Below, one piece after another: positions 32,612 through 40,348 of a stretch of DNA of 64,000 nucleotides; position 1 is the stretch's first letter, and every line of letters begins with the position of its first letter. Made by a program: the position numbers and the translations under genes. Origin of the DNA: UBA8919 sp041658185 (GTDB lineage Bacteria > Elusimicrobiota > UBA8919). The notes under the pieces are model-generated. The model did no database searches, was not told where the DNA came from, and worked only from the letters and a program-made list of their open reading frames with translations. The stretch covers positions 62,001-126,000 of the forward strand of contig JBBAAR010000008.1 of NCBI GenBank assembly GCA_041658185.1. Direction: 5' to 3'.

Positions 32612-33832
32612 TTAAGAATGTAACCATAGGTTAGAAGGAATAGAGTTATTAACAATATAAGGTTCGGTTTTAAAATTTTTGTAAATTTTTCTATTTTTTG
32701 AGGCAGCGTCATAAATTTTGTCTAATTTTTTATCAATTGTCTTACTCAATTCAAAAGGGTTTAAGGAGAGTGAAAGTTTTTTAAGTTCGGCAACTTTTAT
32801 GCAATCAACATTTTTGCAAGCACATACTCTCTGAAACGGAGTCTTAGGTTTACCATAGACACGTTTGAGTTTAGAGCCGATATGGATTTTTTTAGATAAT
32901 TTTACGGAAGGTTGAAAGAAATTCTGGAACCAACATAATTCGTTACGATAAAGGTCGTTCATGAGATTAAGGGCGAATTTTGTATCGTATCTGATGTAGC
33001 CGAAAATTTTTCTGACATGCGTCCAATTTTTTTGTTCAATATGTGCGTTATCATCTTTTTTATACGGTCTTGAACGGGTAAATTGAATTTTATTGTTATC
33101 GCAAAATCTTTTAAGATGGTAGTTAATAAATTCAGAGCCGTTGTCTGAATCAATCCCGCGAAGGGCGAAAGGGAGAGAATTTTTAATATCAATAATAGCA
33201 TCAAGAGTTAATGTTTGACCTTTACCCATAACAGCACGTGTCTCTGTCCAAGTAGTATGGATGTCTGTACAATTTAGCGAGAGGATAAAATCACCGTCGG
33301 CGGAGGAACCGGAATGAGAGACAGTATCAATTTCCAAGAAACCCGGCGTAGTAACATCCCAGTTATCCGTCTTAATCTGGATTTGATGTTTGAGTAAAGT
33401 TCCCGGTCTGGTAGTGCCGTAGATTTTCTTTTTGAGACGATGTTTTTTGTTTTTAAGACGGCGGTCAATCTGTGCGGGACTAATAGATAAAAGTTGTTTT
33501 TCTATTTCAGGAGTTATGTTGAATTTTTGTTTAGCCCAAGGAATCCATAGTGGGAGTGCTGCTTTAAGACGCTGCGACCAGAGAAAATCACTTGCTTCCC
33601 AGATGGCTTCTAAAATAGATATAACAGTATCGCTATAGATTTTGTTTCGTTTTTTTGGATGTTTATTTTTTTCATCAGACGGTAATGCGTTTAATATGCG
33701 GATAGCATATTTTCGGTTATATCCGCAAACAGTACAGAACTCGTTGAGAATTTCTTTTTTTTCTTTACGAGTTGATTTGTGATATCGTTGATAAATACTT
33801 TTTAAGTATTGCATTCTTGAGTACCTGTCCAT
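32612..33832 (-). CDS. Transposase, integrase-core (DDE) type
   Basis: A 406-residue transposase. The N-terminal helices include a helix-turn-helix region (EFCTVCGYNRKYAIRILNAL, about 31-50). The rve-type catalytic core runs from about 165 to 290, with FLEIDTVSHSG (first Asp), IDSDNGSEFIN (second Asp) and AHIEQKNW (Glu), so the DDE triad is intact. The stop codon lies inside the left inverted repeat. The gene is complete and unbroken, so the element may still be active. Similar to integrase-core transposases of anaerobes; family name uncertain (possibly ISNCY-like). Confidence 0.9.
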   Translation of the reverse strand: MDRYSRMQYLKSIYQRYHKSTRKEKKEILNEFCTVCGYNRKYAIRILNALPSDEKNKHPKKRNKIYSDTVISILEAIWEASDFLWSQRLKAALPLWIPWAKQKFNITPEIEKQLLSISPAQIDRRLKNKKHRLKKKIYGTTRPGTLLKHQIQIKTDNWDVTTPGFLEIDTVSHSGSSADGDFILSLNCTDIHTTWTETRAVMGKGQTLTLDAIIDIKNSLPFALRGIDSDNGSEFINYHLKRFCDNNKIQFTRSRPYKKDDNAHIEQKNWTHVRKIFGYIRYDTKFALNLMNDLYRNELCWFQNFFQPSVKLSKKIHIGSKLKRVYGKPKTPFQRVCACKNVDCIKVAELKKLSLSLNPFELSKTIDKKLDKIYDAASKNRKIYKNFKTEPYIVNNSIPSNLWLHS

Positions 33833-33851
33833 AATGTAGCCCCCTTTTGCC

Positions 33852-33875
33852 GGGTTACATTATATATGATTTGAC
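33852..33875 (-). repeat. Internal copy of IS end sequence
   Basis: GGGTTACATTATATATGATT followed by TGAC repeats the right terminal repeat at 33887-33910. On the minus strand it contains TATAAT, so it may provide the -10 box of the transposase promoter. Confidence 0.6.
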
Positions 33876-33918
33876 GATGACCCCTTGGGTTACATTTTAC
33901 ATGATTTGATACGTTTTC

Positions 33919-33947
33919 TTGCAAAAACTCCCAATTTCTGATATAAT
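33919..33947 (+). promoter_or_regulatory. Promoter at the start of the LPS operon
   Basis: -35 TTGCAA (33919-33924), 17-bp spacer, -10 TATAAT (33942-33947). The ATG at 33957 is nine bases after the -10 box, so the leader is at most about 3 nt. The promoter starts only 10 bp outside the IS end. Confidence 0.7.
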
Positions 33948-33956
33948 ATAAAAACT

Positions 33957-34475
33957 ATGAAAATGATAAAAAACTTCAAGATTAACCTTCGGCAGGGGTA
34001 TATTTTTCGTGATTTGAAGAAAAAGAAATTTGAAATTTCAGAACAGCAACTTTCCAAAAAATTAAAAGAGATTCACTCGCACTTGAAACCCGCCACCGTC
34101 TACGAGACATTTAATCCTGCAGTATTTGGAAAAAAAATTGATTTCGGTAAATCTGTTGCCGTCTCGCTTTTTGCTATTACGATGGGCAGTGCTGCGGAAA
34201 CTCTTGAAAAAAACGAAATTTTTGAGGCTGCCCTCAAGGACGGCATTGAAGTCGCAAAAAATTTTGTCTTCAAACTTATACATATTGAAGCTGAAAAAGA
34301 GCACTGCGAACTTTTAGAACCAACGGAAGTTGAGCCGTCAATTATTTTTGAAAACCAGAAAATTTTATCAAAAATAGATTTCTCTAAAATAGGAATAAAA
34401 TTTGAAGATGTCGGTTTAACGCCGGTCAATACAAAGTTTTTTGTCATCGGCTGGCTTCTGAAAAAAAAGAAATGA
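33957..34475 (+). CDS. Hypothetical protein, possibly MetH-activation-like
   Basis: A 172-residue soluble protein starting the long LPS-core operon, 4-nt overlap with the acyltransferase gene. Segments such as SVAVSLFAITMGSAAETLEK and the C-terminal VGLTPVNTKFFVIGWLLKK are reminiscent of the vitamin-B12-dependent methionine synthase activation domain as a stand-alone protein, but the key motifs are degenerate and the assignment is weak. It may be a divergent member that has lost the SAM-binding function. Confidence 0.45.
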   Translation: MKMIKNFKINLRQGYIFRDLKKKKFEISEQQLSKKLKEIHSHLKPATVYETFNPAVFGKKIDFGKSVAVSLFAITMGSAAETLEKNEIFEAALKDGIEVAKNFVFKLIHIEAEKEHCELLEPTEVEPSIIFENQKILSKIDFSKIGIKFEDVGLTPVNTKFFVIGWLLKKKK

Positions 34476-35101
34476 ATTTTTTTGATAAAATTTTAGTGTT
34501 GGTAGGATTTTTTTATATATGGCTGGTCGGCAGAACTTCAAAAGTTGTTGTTAAAAATTCAACAGAATATGAGGAACTGGAAAAAAATAAAAAGCCGGTA
34601 ATTTATGCGGTATGGCACGGAAGACAGATTTTTCTTTTATGGTCGCACAGAAAAAGAAACGTATATTTGCTTATCAGTCAGTCAAAAGACGGCAGTTATG
34701 TTGCCGCTATCGTGAATAAATTAGGTTTAAAAACTGTAAGAGGTTCAAGCTCAAAGGGTGGCGTCAATGCGCTTGCCGGAATGATAAAAAAAGGCAAAGA
34801 AGGTGTTTCGCTCGCGTTTACTCCTGACGGTCCTCGCGGCCCGAAGTGTAAAGTTCAACATGGCATAATTCTTGCGGCACAAAAAACAGGACTGCCTATA
34901 ATTCCTTTGGTAAGTTCTGTAAAAAGAAAATATGTCATTAAGCACTGGGACGAGTTTCATATCCCGTATCCTTTTAACAAAGTTGCGATTTGCCATGGAC
35001 AACCTATTTATGTTTCCGAAAACGACGATATAGAAAAAAAATCGCAGGAATTAAAAAAAGCAATTGATGATATAACGGCGGCGGCAGATTCTTTGGTATG
35101 A
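34472..35101 (+). CDS. DUF374 lysophospholipid acyltransferase-family protein
   Basis: A 209-residue protein of the DUF374 family. PVIYAVWHGRQIFLLWSHRK contains the HxxxxD-like acyltransferase site in the form WHGRQ, followed by VYLLISQSKDGSYVAAIVNK, GSSSKGGVNAL and FTPDGPRGPKCKVQHGIILA, the diagnostic DGPRGP block. A role in attaching secondary acyl chains to lipid A or a related lipid is likely from family and context. Overlaps waaF by 4 nt. Confidence 0.88.
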   Translation: MNFFDKILVLVGFFYIWLVGRTSKVVVKNSTEYEELEKNKKPVIYAVWHGRQIFLLWSHRKRNVYLLISQSKDGSYVAAIVNKLGLKTVRGSSSKGGVNALAGMIKKGKEGVSLAFTPDGPRGPKCKVQHGIILAAQKTGLPIIPLVSSVKRKYVIKHWDEFHIPYPFNKVAICHGQPIYVSENDDIEKKSQELKKAIDDITAAADSLV

Positions 35102-36102
35102 AATTACTGATAATCCAAACAGCGTTTTTAGGGGATGTCGTTTTAACAATTCCGCTGATTCAGGCGGCAAAAAAATATCTGAAAGCGCAAATAAGCGTAA
35201 TCTGTATTCCGTCGACAAAAAATATACTTGAAGGTCATCCGTCTATTGACGAGATTATCATATTTGATAAAAAAAATTTGGAAAAAGGTTTTTTCCCGCT
35301 GATTAAATTCATAAAAAAATTAAAAGAAAAAAAGTTTAATGCTGTTGTAATTCCGCATCCTTCTTTTAAATCGGGTTTGATTTCATATCTTGCCGCTATT
35401 CCGGAAAGGATAGGTTTTTCAAACAGTGCCGGAAGATTTTTTTTTACGGATAAAATTTTTTTTGACAAAAATAAGCATCAACTTGAAAGATACCTTGATT
35501 TATTGAAACACTTTGGCGTTGAAGCAGGGGAAGAAAAAACTGAAATTCATATTGACGGCAAAGACGAAAAATTTGCCGATGATATTTTGCCGAAAGATAA
35601 AATTATTTTCGGTATAAATCCCGGTAGCGTGTGGGCGACAAAAAGGTGGCCTGCGGAAAAATATGCGGAACTTTCCGATAAAATTTCCAAAGAACTCGGC
35701 GGGCAAATCGTAATTTTCGGCGGTTCTGATGATATTAAAACAGCGGCAAAAGTTGAAAAAAATATGAAACAAAGAGCAATAAATATTGCCGGAAAAACAA
35801 CGATTAAACAGCTCGCGGCTTCTATAAAAAGATGCCGTGTTTTTATAACTAACGATTCCGGACCTATGCATATATCTGCCTTGCTAAACATTCCTGTTGT
35901 CGCAATTTTTGGCCCTACCGTAAAACAATTTGGATTTTTTCCATATTCCAAAAAAGCAATCGTTGTAGAAAAAAATGTCCCGTGCAAACCCTGTTCCCCG
36001 CATGGTCCGAACAAATGCCCTGAAAAATATTTTGATTGTATGAATAAAATAACGGTCGGCGAGGTTTTTGACGCCGTAAAAAAGCAATATGAAAATTCTT
36101 AA
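35098..36102 (+). CDS. waaF: Lipopolysaccharide heptosyltransferase (GT9, WaaF-like)
   Basis: A 334-residue GT9 enzyme that adds a heptose to the LPS inner core. LLIIQTAFLGDVVLTIPLIQ is the family start, GINPGSVWATKRWPAEKYAE the donor region, and TNDSGPMHISALLNIPVVAI with IFGPT the C-terminal site. A CxxC-like run near the end (VPCKPCSPHGPNKCP) matches heptosyltransferase II proteins. Subfamily naming (WaaF rather than WaaC) is from these motifs. Overlaps the next gene by 14 nt. Confidence 0.88.
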   Translation: MKLLIIQTAFLGDVVLTIPLIQAAKKYLKAQISVICIPSTKNILEGHPSIDEIIIFDKKNLEKGFFPLIKFIKKLKEKKFNAVVIPHPSFKSGLISYLAAIPERIGFSNSAGRFFFTDKIFFDKNKHQLERYLDLLKHFGVEAGEEKTEIHIDGKDEKFADDILPKDKIIFGINPGSVWATKRWPAEKYAELSDKISKELGGQIVIFGGSDDIKTAAKVEKNMKQRAINIAGKTTIKQLAASIKRCRVFITNDSGPMHISALLNIPVVAIFGPTVKQFGFFPYSKKAIVVEKNVPCKPCSPHGPNKCPEKYFDCMNKITVGEVFDAVKKQYENS

Positions 36103-37171
36103 TATAATTGATATACCGTGGAACAGCGGAATAACCAGTTATGCGATGGAATTGTCAAAAGGACTTTTACAAAATGGTCATAAAATATTTTTTGCAGGAG
36201 TTAAAGACAGTTTGCCATTGCAAATCGCAAAAGAAAATGGTTTTGAAGCAGTTGAAATATGCACAAGAAAAAGTCCGTTTATTCTTGGCAGCGTTTTGCG
36301 ATTAAAAAAACTTATTGAAAAAGAAGGTATTGATATCGTCAACGCGCATACCGGCAAAAGTCATTTTTTGGCTTATTTATCGTCGCTTTTTTCCGATAAA
36401 AAATTTGCCATAATAAGGACAAAATCGGATACGCGTTATCCGAAAAAAAATTTTCTTTATAAAAAGACGGCAAAAATTATTGTTGCTTCCGAATTTATAA
36501 GAAAACAATATCTGAACATTAGAATTGAACCGGGAAAAGTTATTACAATTTATCAGGGAATAAAATTGAATAACTTCCGACTTCCGACTGGAGTTTACCC
36601 CGCCAAAAGCGGGGACTCCCGACTTCCGATAATTGGCATCATTGGACGGCTTGACCCTGTTAAGGGTCATAAGTATTTTTTAGGAGCGGCCGCGAGTGTA
36701 TTGAAGGAAATCCCTGATGCAAAATTTTTGGTCGCAGGTAAAGAAGAAAATATTAAGTATGAGGAACTTAAAAAATTGGCTGTAAAACTTGGCATAGAAA
36801 AATCGGTTGAATTTTTGGGATATGTTTCGGATGTTAATGATTTTATGTCAAAATGCACGCTCGGCGTAATTACTTCAACCGGCAGCGAGGCAGTCAGCAG
36901 GGTGCTTCTTGAGTGGATGGTATGCGGAAAACCGGTCGTTGCAACATTAGTCGGTTGTATTCCAGAAATTTTGGAAGAAAAGTTTTTGGTTTCTCCGTGC
37001 AATACCGAAATTCTTGCACGGAAAATTATTGAGTTATTACAAAATCCTGCACTTGCAAAAAATGCCGGTGAAACCAATCGCAAAAAAATAGGAGAAAAAT
37101 TCAATCTTGAAAAATTTGTAACCGAAACAGAAAAAATCTACGATGAAGCAATTAACGATTTTGCATATTGA
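36089..37171 (+). CDS. Glycosyltransferase family 4 with repeat insertion
   Basis: A 360-residue GT4 enzyme: N-terminal MKILNIIDIPWNSGITSYAM, central GIIGRLDPVKGHKYFLGAAA, and the C-terminal EASRVLLEWMVCGKPVVATL-type segment (SEAVSRVLLEW) with the Glu expected at the donor site. Between IKLN and IIGIIGRL there are about 20 additional residues (FRLPTGVYPAKSGDSRLP) encoded by heptamer units plus a perfect hairpin at 36590-36619. The position is the inter-domain linker, where additions are tolerated. Overlaps the next glycosyltransferase gene by 29 nt. Confidence 0.88.
   Translation: MKILNIIDIPWNSGITSYAMELSKGLLQNGHKIFFAGVKDSLPLQIAKENGFEAVEICTRKSPFILGSVLRLKKLIEKEGIDIVNAHTGKSHFLAYLSSLFSDKKFAIIRTKSDTRYPKKNFLYKKTAKIIVASEFIRKQYLNIRIEPGKVITIYQGIKLNNFRLPTGVYPAKSGDSRLPIIGIIGRLDPVKGHKYFLGAAASVLKEIPDAKFLVAGKEENIKYEELKKLAVKLGIEKSVEFLGYVSDVNDFMSKCTLGVITSTGSEAVSRVLLEWMVCGKPVVATLVGCIPEILEEKFLVSPCNTEILARKIIELLQNPALAKNAGETNRKKIGEKFNLEKFVTETEKIYDEAINDFAY
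36575..36630 (+). repeat. Heptad repeat split by a hairpin module, inside GT4
   Basis: TTCCGAC x2 (36575-36588), then the perfect nested hairpin GGAGT-CCCCGC/GCGGGG-ACTCC (36590-36619), then TCCCGAC and TTCCGAT (36617-36630). The hairpin appears to have landed inside a pre-existing heptad array. Confidence 0.85.
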
Positions 37172-38210
37172 TTTTGAAAAAACCTGGCGCGGCGGTCAGC
37201 AGCAGCTTTTCTGGTTGGTTGAAGGGCTTGAAAAAAGTGGCCACCGGAATTTTGTTTTATGTCAGCCAAAGAGTGCGTTATCGATTAAATTACAGAAAAT
37301 TTTTTTTAATATCAAAATGTTTTTTGAATTTGACCCGGTCGCAATTTACAAAACCGCAAAAATCATAGATAAAATAATGCCGGATATAATTCATTTACAT
37401 TCGGCGCATGCGCATACAATCGGACTCCTGGCTTCAAAAATTTCAAGTCATAAACCAAAAACAGTTTCGGCGCGGCGGGTTGATTTTCATATAAAAAGTT
37501 TATGGAAATATAAAAATGTTGACAGAATAATAGCAATTTCAGGGGGAGTAAAAAAAGTTTTATTAGAAGACGGTATATCGGATGAAAAAATATCCGTTGT
37601 TCACTCCGGGGTTGACCTGTCAAGATTCAAAAATGTTTGCGGCGATTATCTTTACGATGAATTTAAAATTGATAAAAATGATAAGGTCGTCGGTATTGTC
37701 GCATCGCTCGCTCCCCATAAAGACCTTAAAAATTTTTTACAAGCCGCGGATGTTATTAGAAAAAAAATTCCAAATACAAAATTTTTAATTGTCGGCGAAG
37801 GGGAATTGAAAAGCGATTTAATGCAGTTTGCGGATAAACTTAAAATATCGGAATCGGTAATTTTTACCGGTTTCAGAACGGATGTCCCGCAACTTCTTTC
37901 AATTTTTGATGTCTTTGTTTTGTCATCATATCTTGAAGGACTTTGTACGTCTGTGATTGATGCGATGGCTTCCGGTATTTCTATTGTTGCTACGAATGTC
38001 GGCGGAGTCGGCGAATTGGTAGATGACGGCGTGAACGGTTTTCTTGTGCCGCCGAGAAATCCGGAAATTCTCGCTGAAAAGACGGTAAAGATATTAACAG
38101 ATGGAAATTTACAGCAAAAATTTTCACAAAATGGTAAAATCAAAGCAAAAAACTTTTCCAAAGAAAAAATGGTTAAAGGCACGGAAAAAGTTTATTCGGA
38201 GATAGTATGA
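37143..38210 (+). CDS. Glycosyltransferase family 4
   Basis: A 355-residue retaining GT4 enzyme for LPS core or O-antigen assembly. ILHIDFEKTWRGGQQQLFWL at the start is the GG motif region, VGIVASLAPHKDLKNFLQAA begins the donor-binding lobe, and SYLEGLCTSVIDAMASGISI holds the EGxxxxxxEx-type site with Glu replaced by Asp in one position. VGGVGELVDDGVNGFLVPP follows. Sugar specificity unknown. Overlaps the following GT2 gene by 4 nt. Confidence 0.9.
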   Translation: MKQLTILHIDFEKTWRGGQQQLFWLVEGLEKSGHRNFVLCQPKSALSIKLQKIFFNIKMFFEFDPVAIYKTAKIIDKIMPDIIHLHSAHAHTIGLLASKISSHKPKTVSARRVDFHIKSLWKYKNVDRIIAISGGVKKVLLEDGISDEKISVVHSGVDLSRFKNVCGDYLYDEFKIDKNDKVVGIVASLAPHKDLKNFLQAADVIRKKIPNTKFLIVGEGELKSDLMQFADKLKISESVIFTGFRTDVPQLLSIFDVFVLSSYLEGLCTSVIDAMASGISIVATNVGGVGELVDDGVNGFLVPPRNPEILAEKTVKILTDGNLQQKFSQNGKIKAKNFSKEKMVKGTEKVYSEIV

Positions 38211-38953
38211 TTTCAGTTTCAATTATAGGCCATAACGAGGAAAAAAATATTGAAAGATGCCTTGAAAGCGTAAAATGGGTGGATGAGATCGTTTTTGTTG
38301 ATTGTGCTTCTACGGACAGGACCGCTGAAATTGCTAAAAAATATACAACAAAAATATTTCACAAAGGAAATAACCCCAATCTTAATGTCAATAAGCAATT
38401 TGGAATTGAACAGTGCAAAGGCGACTGGATTTTGTATCTTGACCCGGACGAAGCAGTTACGGAAAAGTTGAAAGAGGAAATACGGTCGGCAGCAGGCAGC
38501 AGGCAACAAGCAGTCAAGGGTTATCTTATCCCTAGAAAAAATTTCTATTTCGGAAAATTTTTAAGGTTTGGCGGAAAATATCCCGATTACCAACTTCGGC
38601 TTTTAAGACGGGGTTTCTCAAAATTTCCGTGTAAAAGCGTTCATGAAAAAATTTCTGTTGACGGACAAATTCTCAAATTAAAGTCCCCGATACTTCATTA
38701 TCCGTATCAGGACGTTTCAGATATGCTTCAAAAGTCTAATTTTTATACTTCAAGAAAAGCGGAATATTTATTCAGCCAGAATAAAAAAACGGGGTTATTT
38801 TTAGCAAGACCCGCCGTAAAATTTTTCAGAAATTTTATTCTTAAACTCGGATTTTTGGACGGGTTTATCGGAGCTGTGATTTCTATTATGGATTCGTATA
38901 ACGAACTGATATCATTTCTTAAATTAAAGGAGTTGCAAAATGAAAAGAAATAA
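38207..38953 (+). CDS. Glycosyltransferase family 2 (WaaE/KdtX-like)
   Basis: A 248-residue GT-A enzyme. SVSIIGHNEEKNIERCLESV, then WVDEIVFVDCASTDRTAEIA and GDWILYLDPDEAVTEKLKEE, which contains the DxD-like metal site. The pattern matches beta-1,4-glucosyltransferases of the LPS core (WaaE/KdtX). In EIRSAAGSRQQAVKGYLIP about seven residues are encoded by the heptamer array GGCAGCA at 38488-38508. A C-terminal hydrophobic region suggests membrane association. Confidence 0.88.
   Translation: MISVSIIGHNEEKNIERCLESVKWVDEIVFVDCASTDRTAEIAKKYTTKIFHKGNNPNLNVNKQFGIEQCKGDWILYLDPDEAVTEKLKEEIRSAAGSRQQAVKGYLIPRKNFYFGKFLRFGGKYPDYQLRLLRRGFSKFPCKSVHEKISVDGQILKLKSPILHYPYQDVSDMLQKSNFYTSRKAEYLFSQNKKTGLFLARPAVKFFRNFILKLGFLDGFIGAVISIMDSYNELISFLKLKELQNEKK
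38488..38508 (+). repeat. In-frame heptanucleotide repeat (GGCAGCA)x3
   Basis: GGCAGCA, GGCAGCA, GGCAACA in the GT2 gene, read as AAGSRQQ. Confidence 0.88.
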
Positions 38954-39167
38954 CTTGGGAAAATTGTTCAGCGAACTGTCGTCGGTAAATGTTCTTTTAT
39001 GGCACGAAGAGGACAACGCCCGCCTGAATGATGTTAAAACGGTTTTCAGAGCAAAGAGAAACATAGATAAATTAAACCAAAAGCGAAATGATCTTATTGA
39101 AAAAATAGACGAAGCAGTTTTGGAGGCATTAAAAAATGGCAGAAACAGTAGGCAGTTTGGCGGATAA
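38940..39167 (+). CDS. DUF4254 protein, N-terminal half
   Basis: A 75-residue product. LLWHEEDNARLNDVKTVFRA and IDKLNQKRNDLIEKIDEAVL match the first half of DUF4254, a family of about 200 residues found in LPS gene clusters. The last residues (GRNSRQFGG) are not family-like, and the second half is encoded in the +1 frame by the overlapping gene at 39136. The gene has either split into two coupled genes or suffered a frameshift near 39136-39167. Confidence 0.7.
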   Translation: MKRNNLGKLFSELSSVNVLLWHEEDNARLNDVKTVFRAKRNIDKLNQKRNDLIEKIDEAVLEALKNGRNSRQFGG

Positions 39168-39408
39168 AATCAGCATAATACAGTTGAAGATTTATCATAT
39201 GAGCGAGCAGTTGGTTCGCAAAGATGCGGATGGTTACCACAAAAAAATAGTTCTCGATAAAATCAAAGTATTAAAAATACAAAAAAAAGATCTTGAAACT
39301 GAATTGTCGGAATTGTTCAAAAATTTGGCGGAAGGTAAAATCAAACTTAAAATATACCGGCAGTTTAAAATGTATAACGATACTAAATACCGTATCAAAA
39401 ATGTATAA
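39136..39408 (+). CDS. DUF4254 protein, C-terminal half
   Basis: A 90-residue product carrying GSLADKISIIQLKIYHMSEQ and KIYRQFKMYND, the second half of DUF4254. It starts with its own ATG inside the end of the N-terminal half (32-nt overlap), so it can be made as a separate chain by coupling, and the two could assemble. Its last 8 nt overlap the following GT9 gene. The 14-base word AAATGTATAACGAT occurs both here (FKMYND) and at the GT9 start. Confidence 0.7.
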   Translation: MAETVGSLADKISIIQLKIYHMSEQLVRKDADGYHKKIVLDKIKVLKIQKKDLETELSELFKNLAEGKIKLKIYRQFKMYNDTKYRIKNV

Positions 39409-40348
39409 CGATCCGCGAAAAATTTTAATTATTATGTTAAGAGCCGTTGGTGATGTGTTGCTCACCACACCGTTGATAAGAGCATTGAAAAAAAGTAATC
39501 CGACAAACGAAATATATTTTTTAACAGGCCCGCCTGCCGAGAAAATTTTGAAATACAATCCCTATTTATCCGGGATAATTCCCTGGGATAAGCATACGCT
39601 TAAAAAAATCAGAGCGCAAAAATTTGGCACAGTGATTGATTTTATGCACTCGGCGATTTCCGGGTATTATACGCTTTTTTCAGGCGCTAAAAAACGGGTT
39701 GCTTTTCATCGTCCGTGGAGTTTTTGGTGCTACAACATTATGCCGAAATATATTGATAAGGGTTATACGGTGAACGACCGTCTCCAGATACTTGAAGAGT
39801 TAGGAGTAAAAAGTGACGGCGTAGATTTGGATTTAGTATTTGCCGCTGAAAACGAGAAAAAGGTTCTTGAATTTTTTGATAAAAATAAAATTTCCAAACT
39901 GAATTATTTGATCACTCTTGATATAACCAACCGTCGGGCATATCGTCAATGGCAGAAAGAAAAGTTTTCTCATCTCGCTGATTTGCTTGCGGAGAAATAT
40001 AACGCCAAAATTATTTTTTTATGGGGTCCCGGCGAACTTGATTATGTAAAAAGTGCGATGTCTTTGTGCAAAAAACGGCATATACTCTGCGATGATTTTG
40101 ATATTCTAGATTTAGCCGCGCTTATAAAAAACTGTTCGCTTCACATTGGCACAAGTTCAGCACCGGCACATATATCGGTTAGCCAAAAAACCCCGTCTTT
40201 TATAATTTATGGGCATAAAAACGGCGCTTATGGTTGGCATCCACCGGAAAGTATTCATGGGTATGTTCAAGGAGAACTTAAAAATCTCTCTGTAGAAACC
40301 GTTTTAGAAAAACTATTAAAGTATTTGGAGAAAAAAAATGTTGAGTGA
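39401..40348 (+). CDS. Glycosyltransferase family 9 (heptosyltransferase-like)
   Basis: A 315-residue GT9 enzyme: KILIIMLRAVGDVLLTTPLI at the N-terminus, then LDITNRRAYRQWQKEKFSHL and IGTSSAPAHISVSQKTPSFI in the C-terminal domain. The ATG at 39401 is used because the GT9 fold begins directly after it, while an upstream in-frame ATG at 39293 lies inside the DUF4254 half. Probably adds a second heptose or related sugar to the LPS core. Overlaps the next gene by 11 nt. Confidence 0.87.
   Translation: MYNDPRKILIIMLRAVGDVLLTTPLIRALKKSNPTNEIYFLTGPPAEKILKYNPYLSGIIPWDKHTLKKIRAQKFGTVIDFMHSAISGYYTLFSGAKKRVAFHRPWSFWCYNIMPKYIDKGYTVNDRLQILEELGVKSDGVDLDLVFAAENEKKVLEFFDKNKISKLNYLITLDITNRRAYRQWQKEKFSHLADLLAEKYNAKIIFLWGPGELDYVKSAMSLCKKRHILCDDFDILDLAALIKNCSLHIGTSSAPAHISVSQKTPSFIIYGHKNGAYGWHPPESIHGYVQGELKNLSVETVLEKLLKYLEKKNVE

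Larger units (their letters stand above)
32603..33909 (-). mobile_element. Insertion sequence with DDE transposase
   Basis: About 1.3 kb bounded by inverted repeats: left TCAAATCATTTAAGAATGTA (continuing to 32625) and right, complementary, GGTTACATTTTACATGATTT (33888-33909), with one gap and few mismatches. A third copy of the end sequence, in the same orientation as the right end, sits 36 bp inside at 33852-33875. No clear target duplication is visible. The family was not assigned. Confidence 0.85.

Noticed and set aside
32589..32625. Truncation of secF by the insertion sequence
   Set aside because: The secF stop lies 11 nt before the IS end and the protein has normal length and C-terminus.
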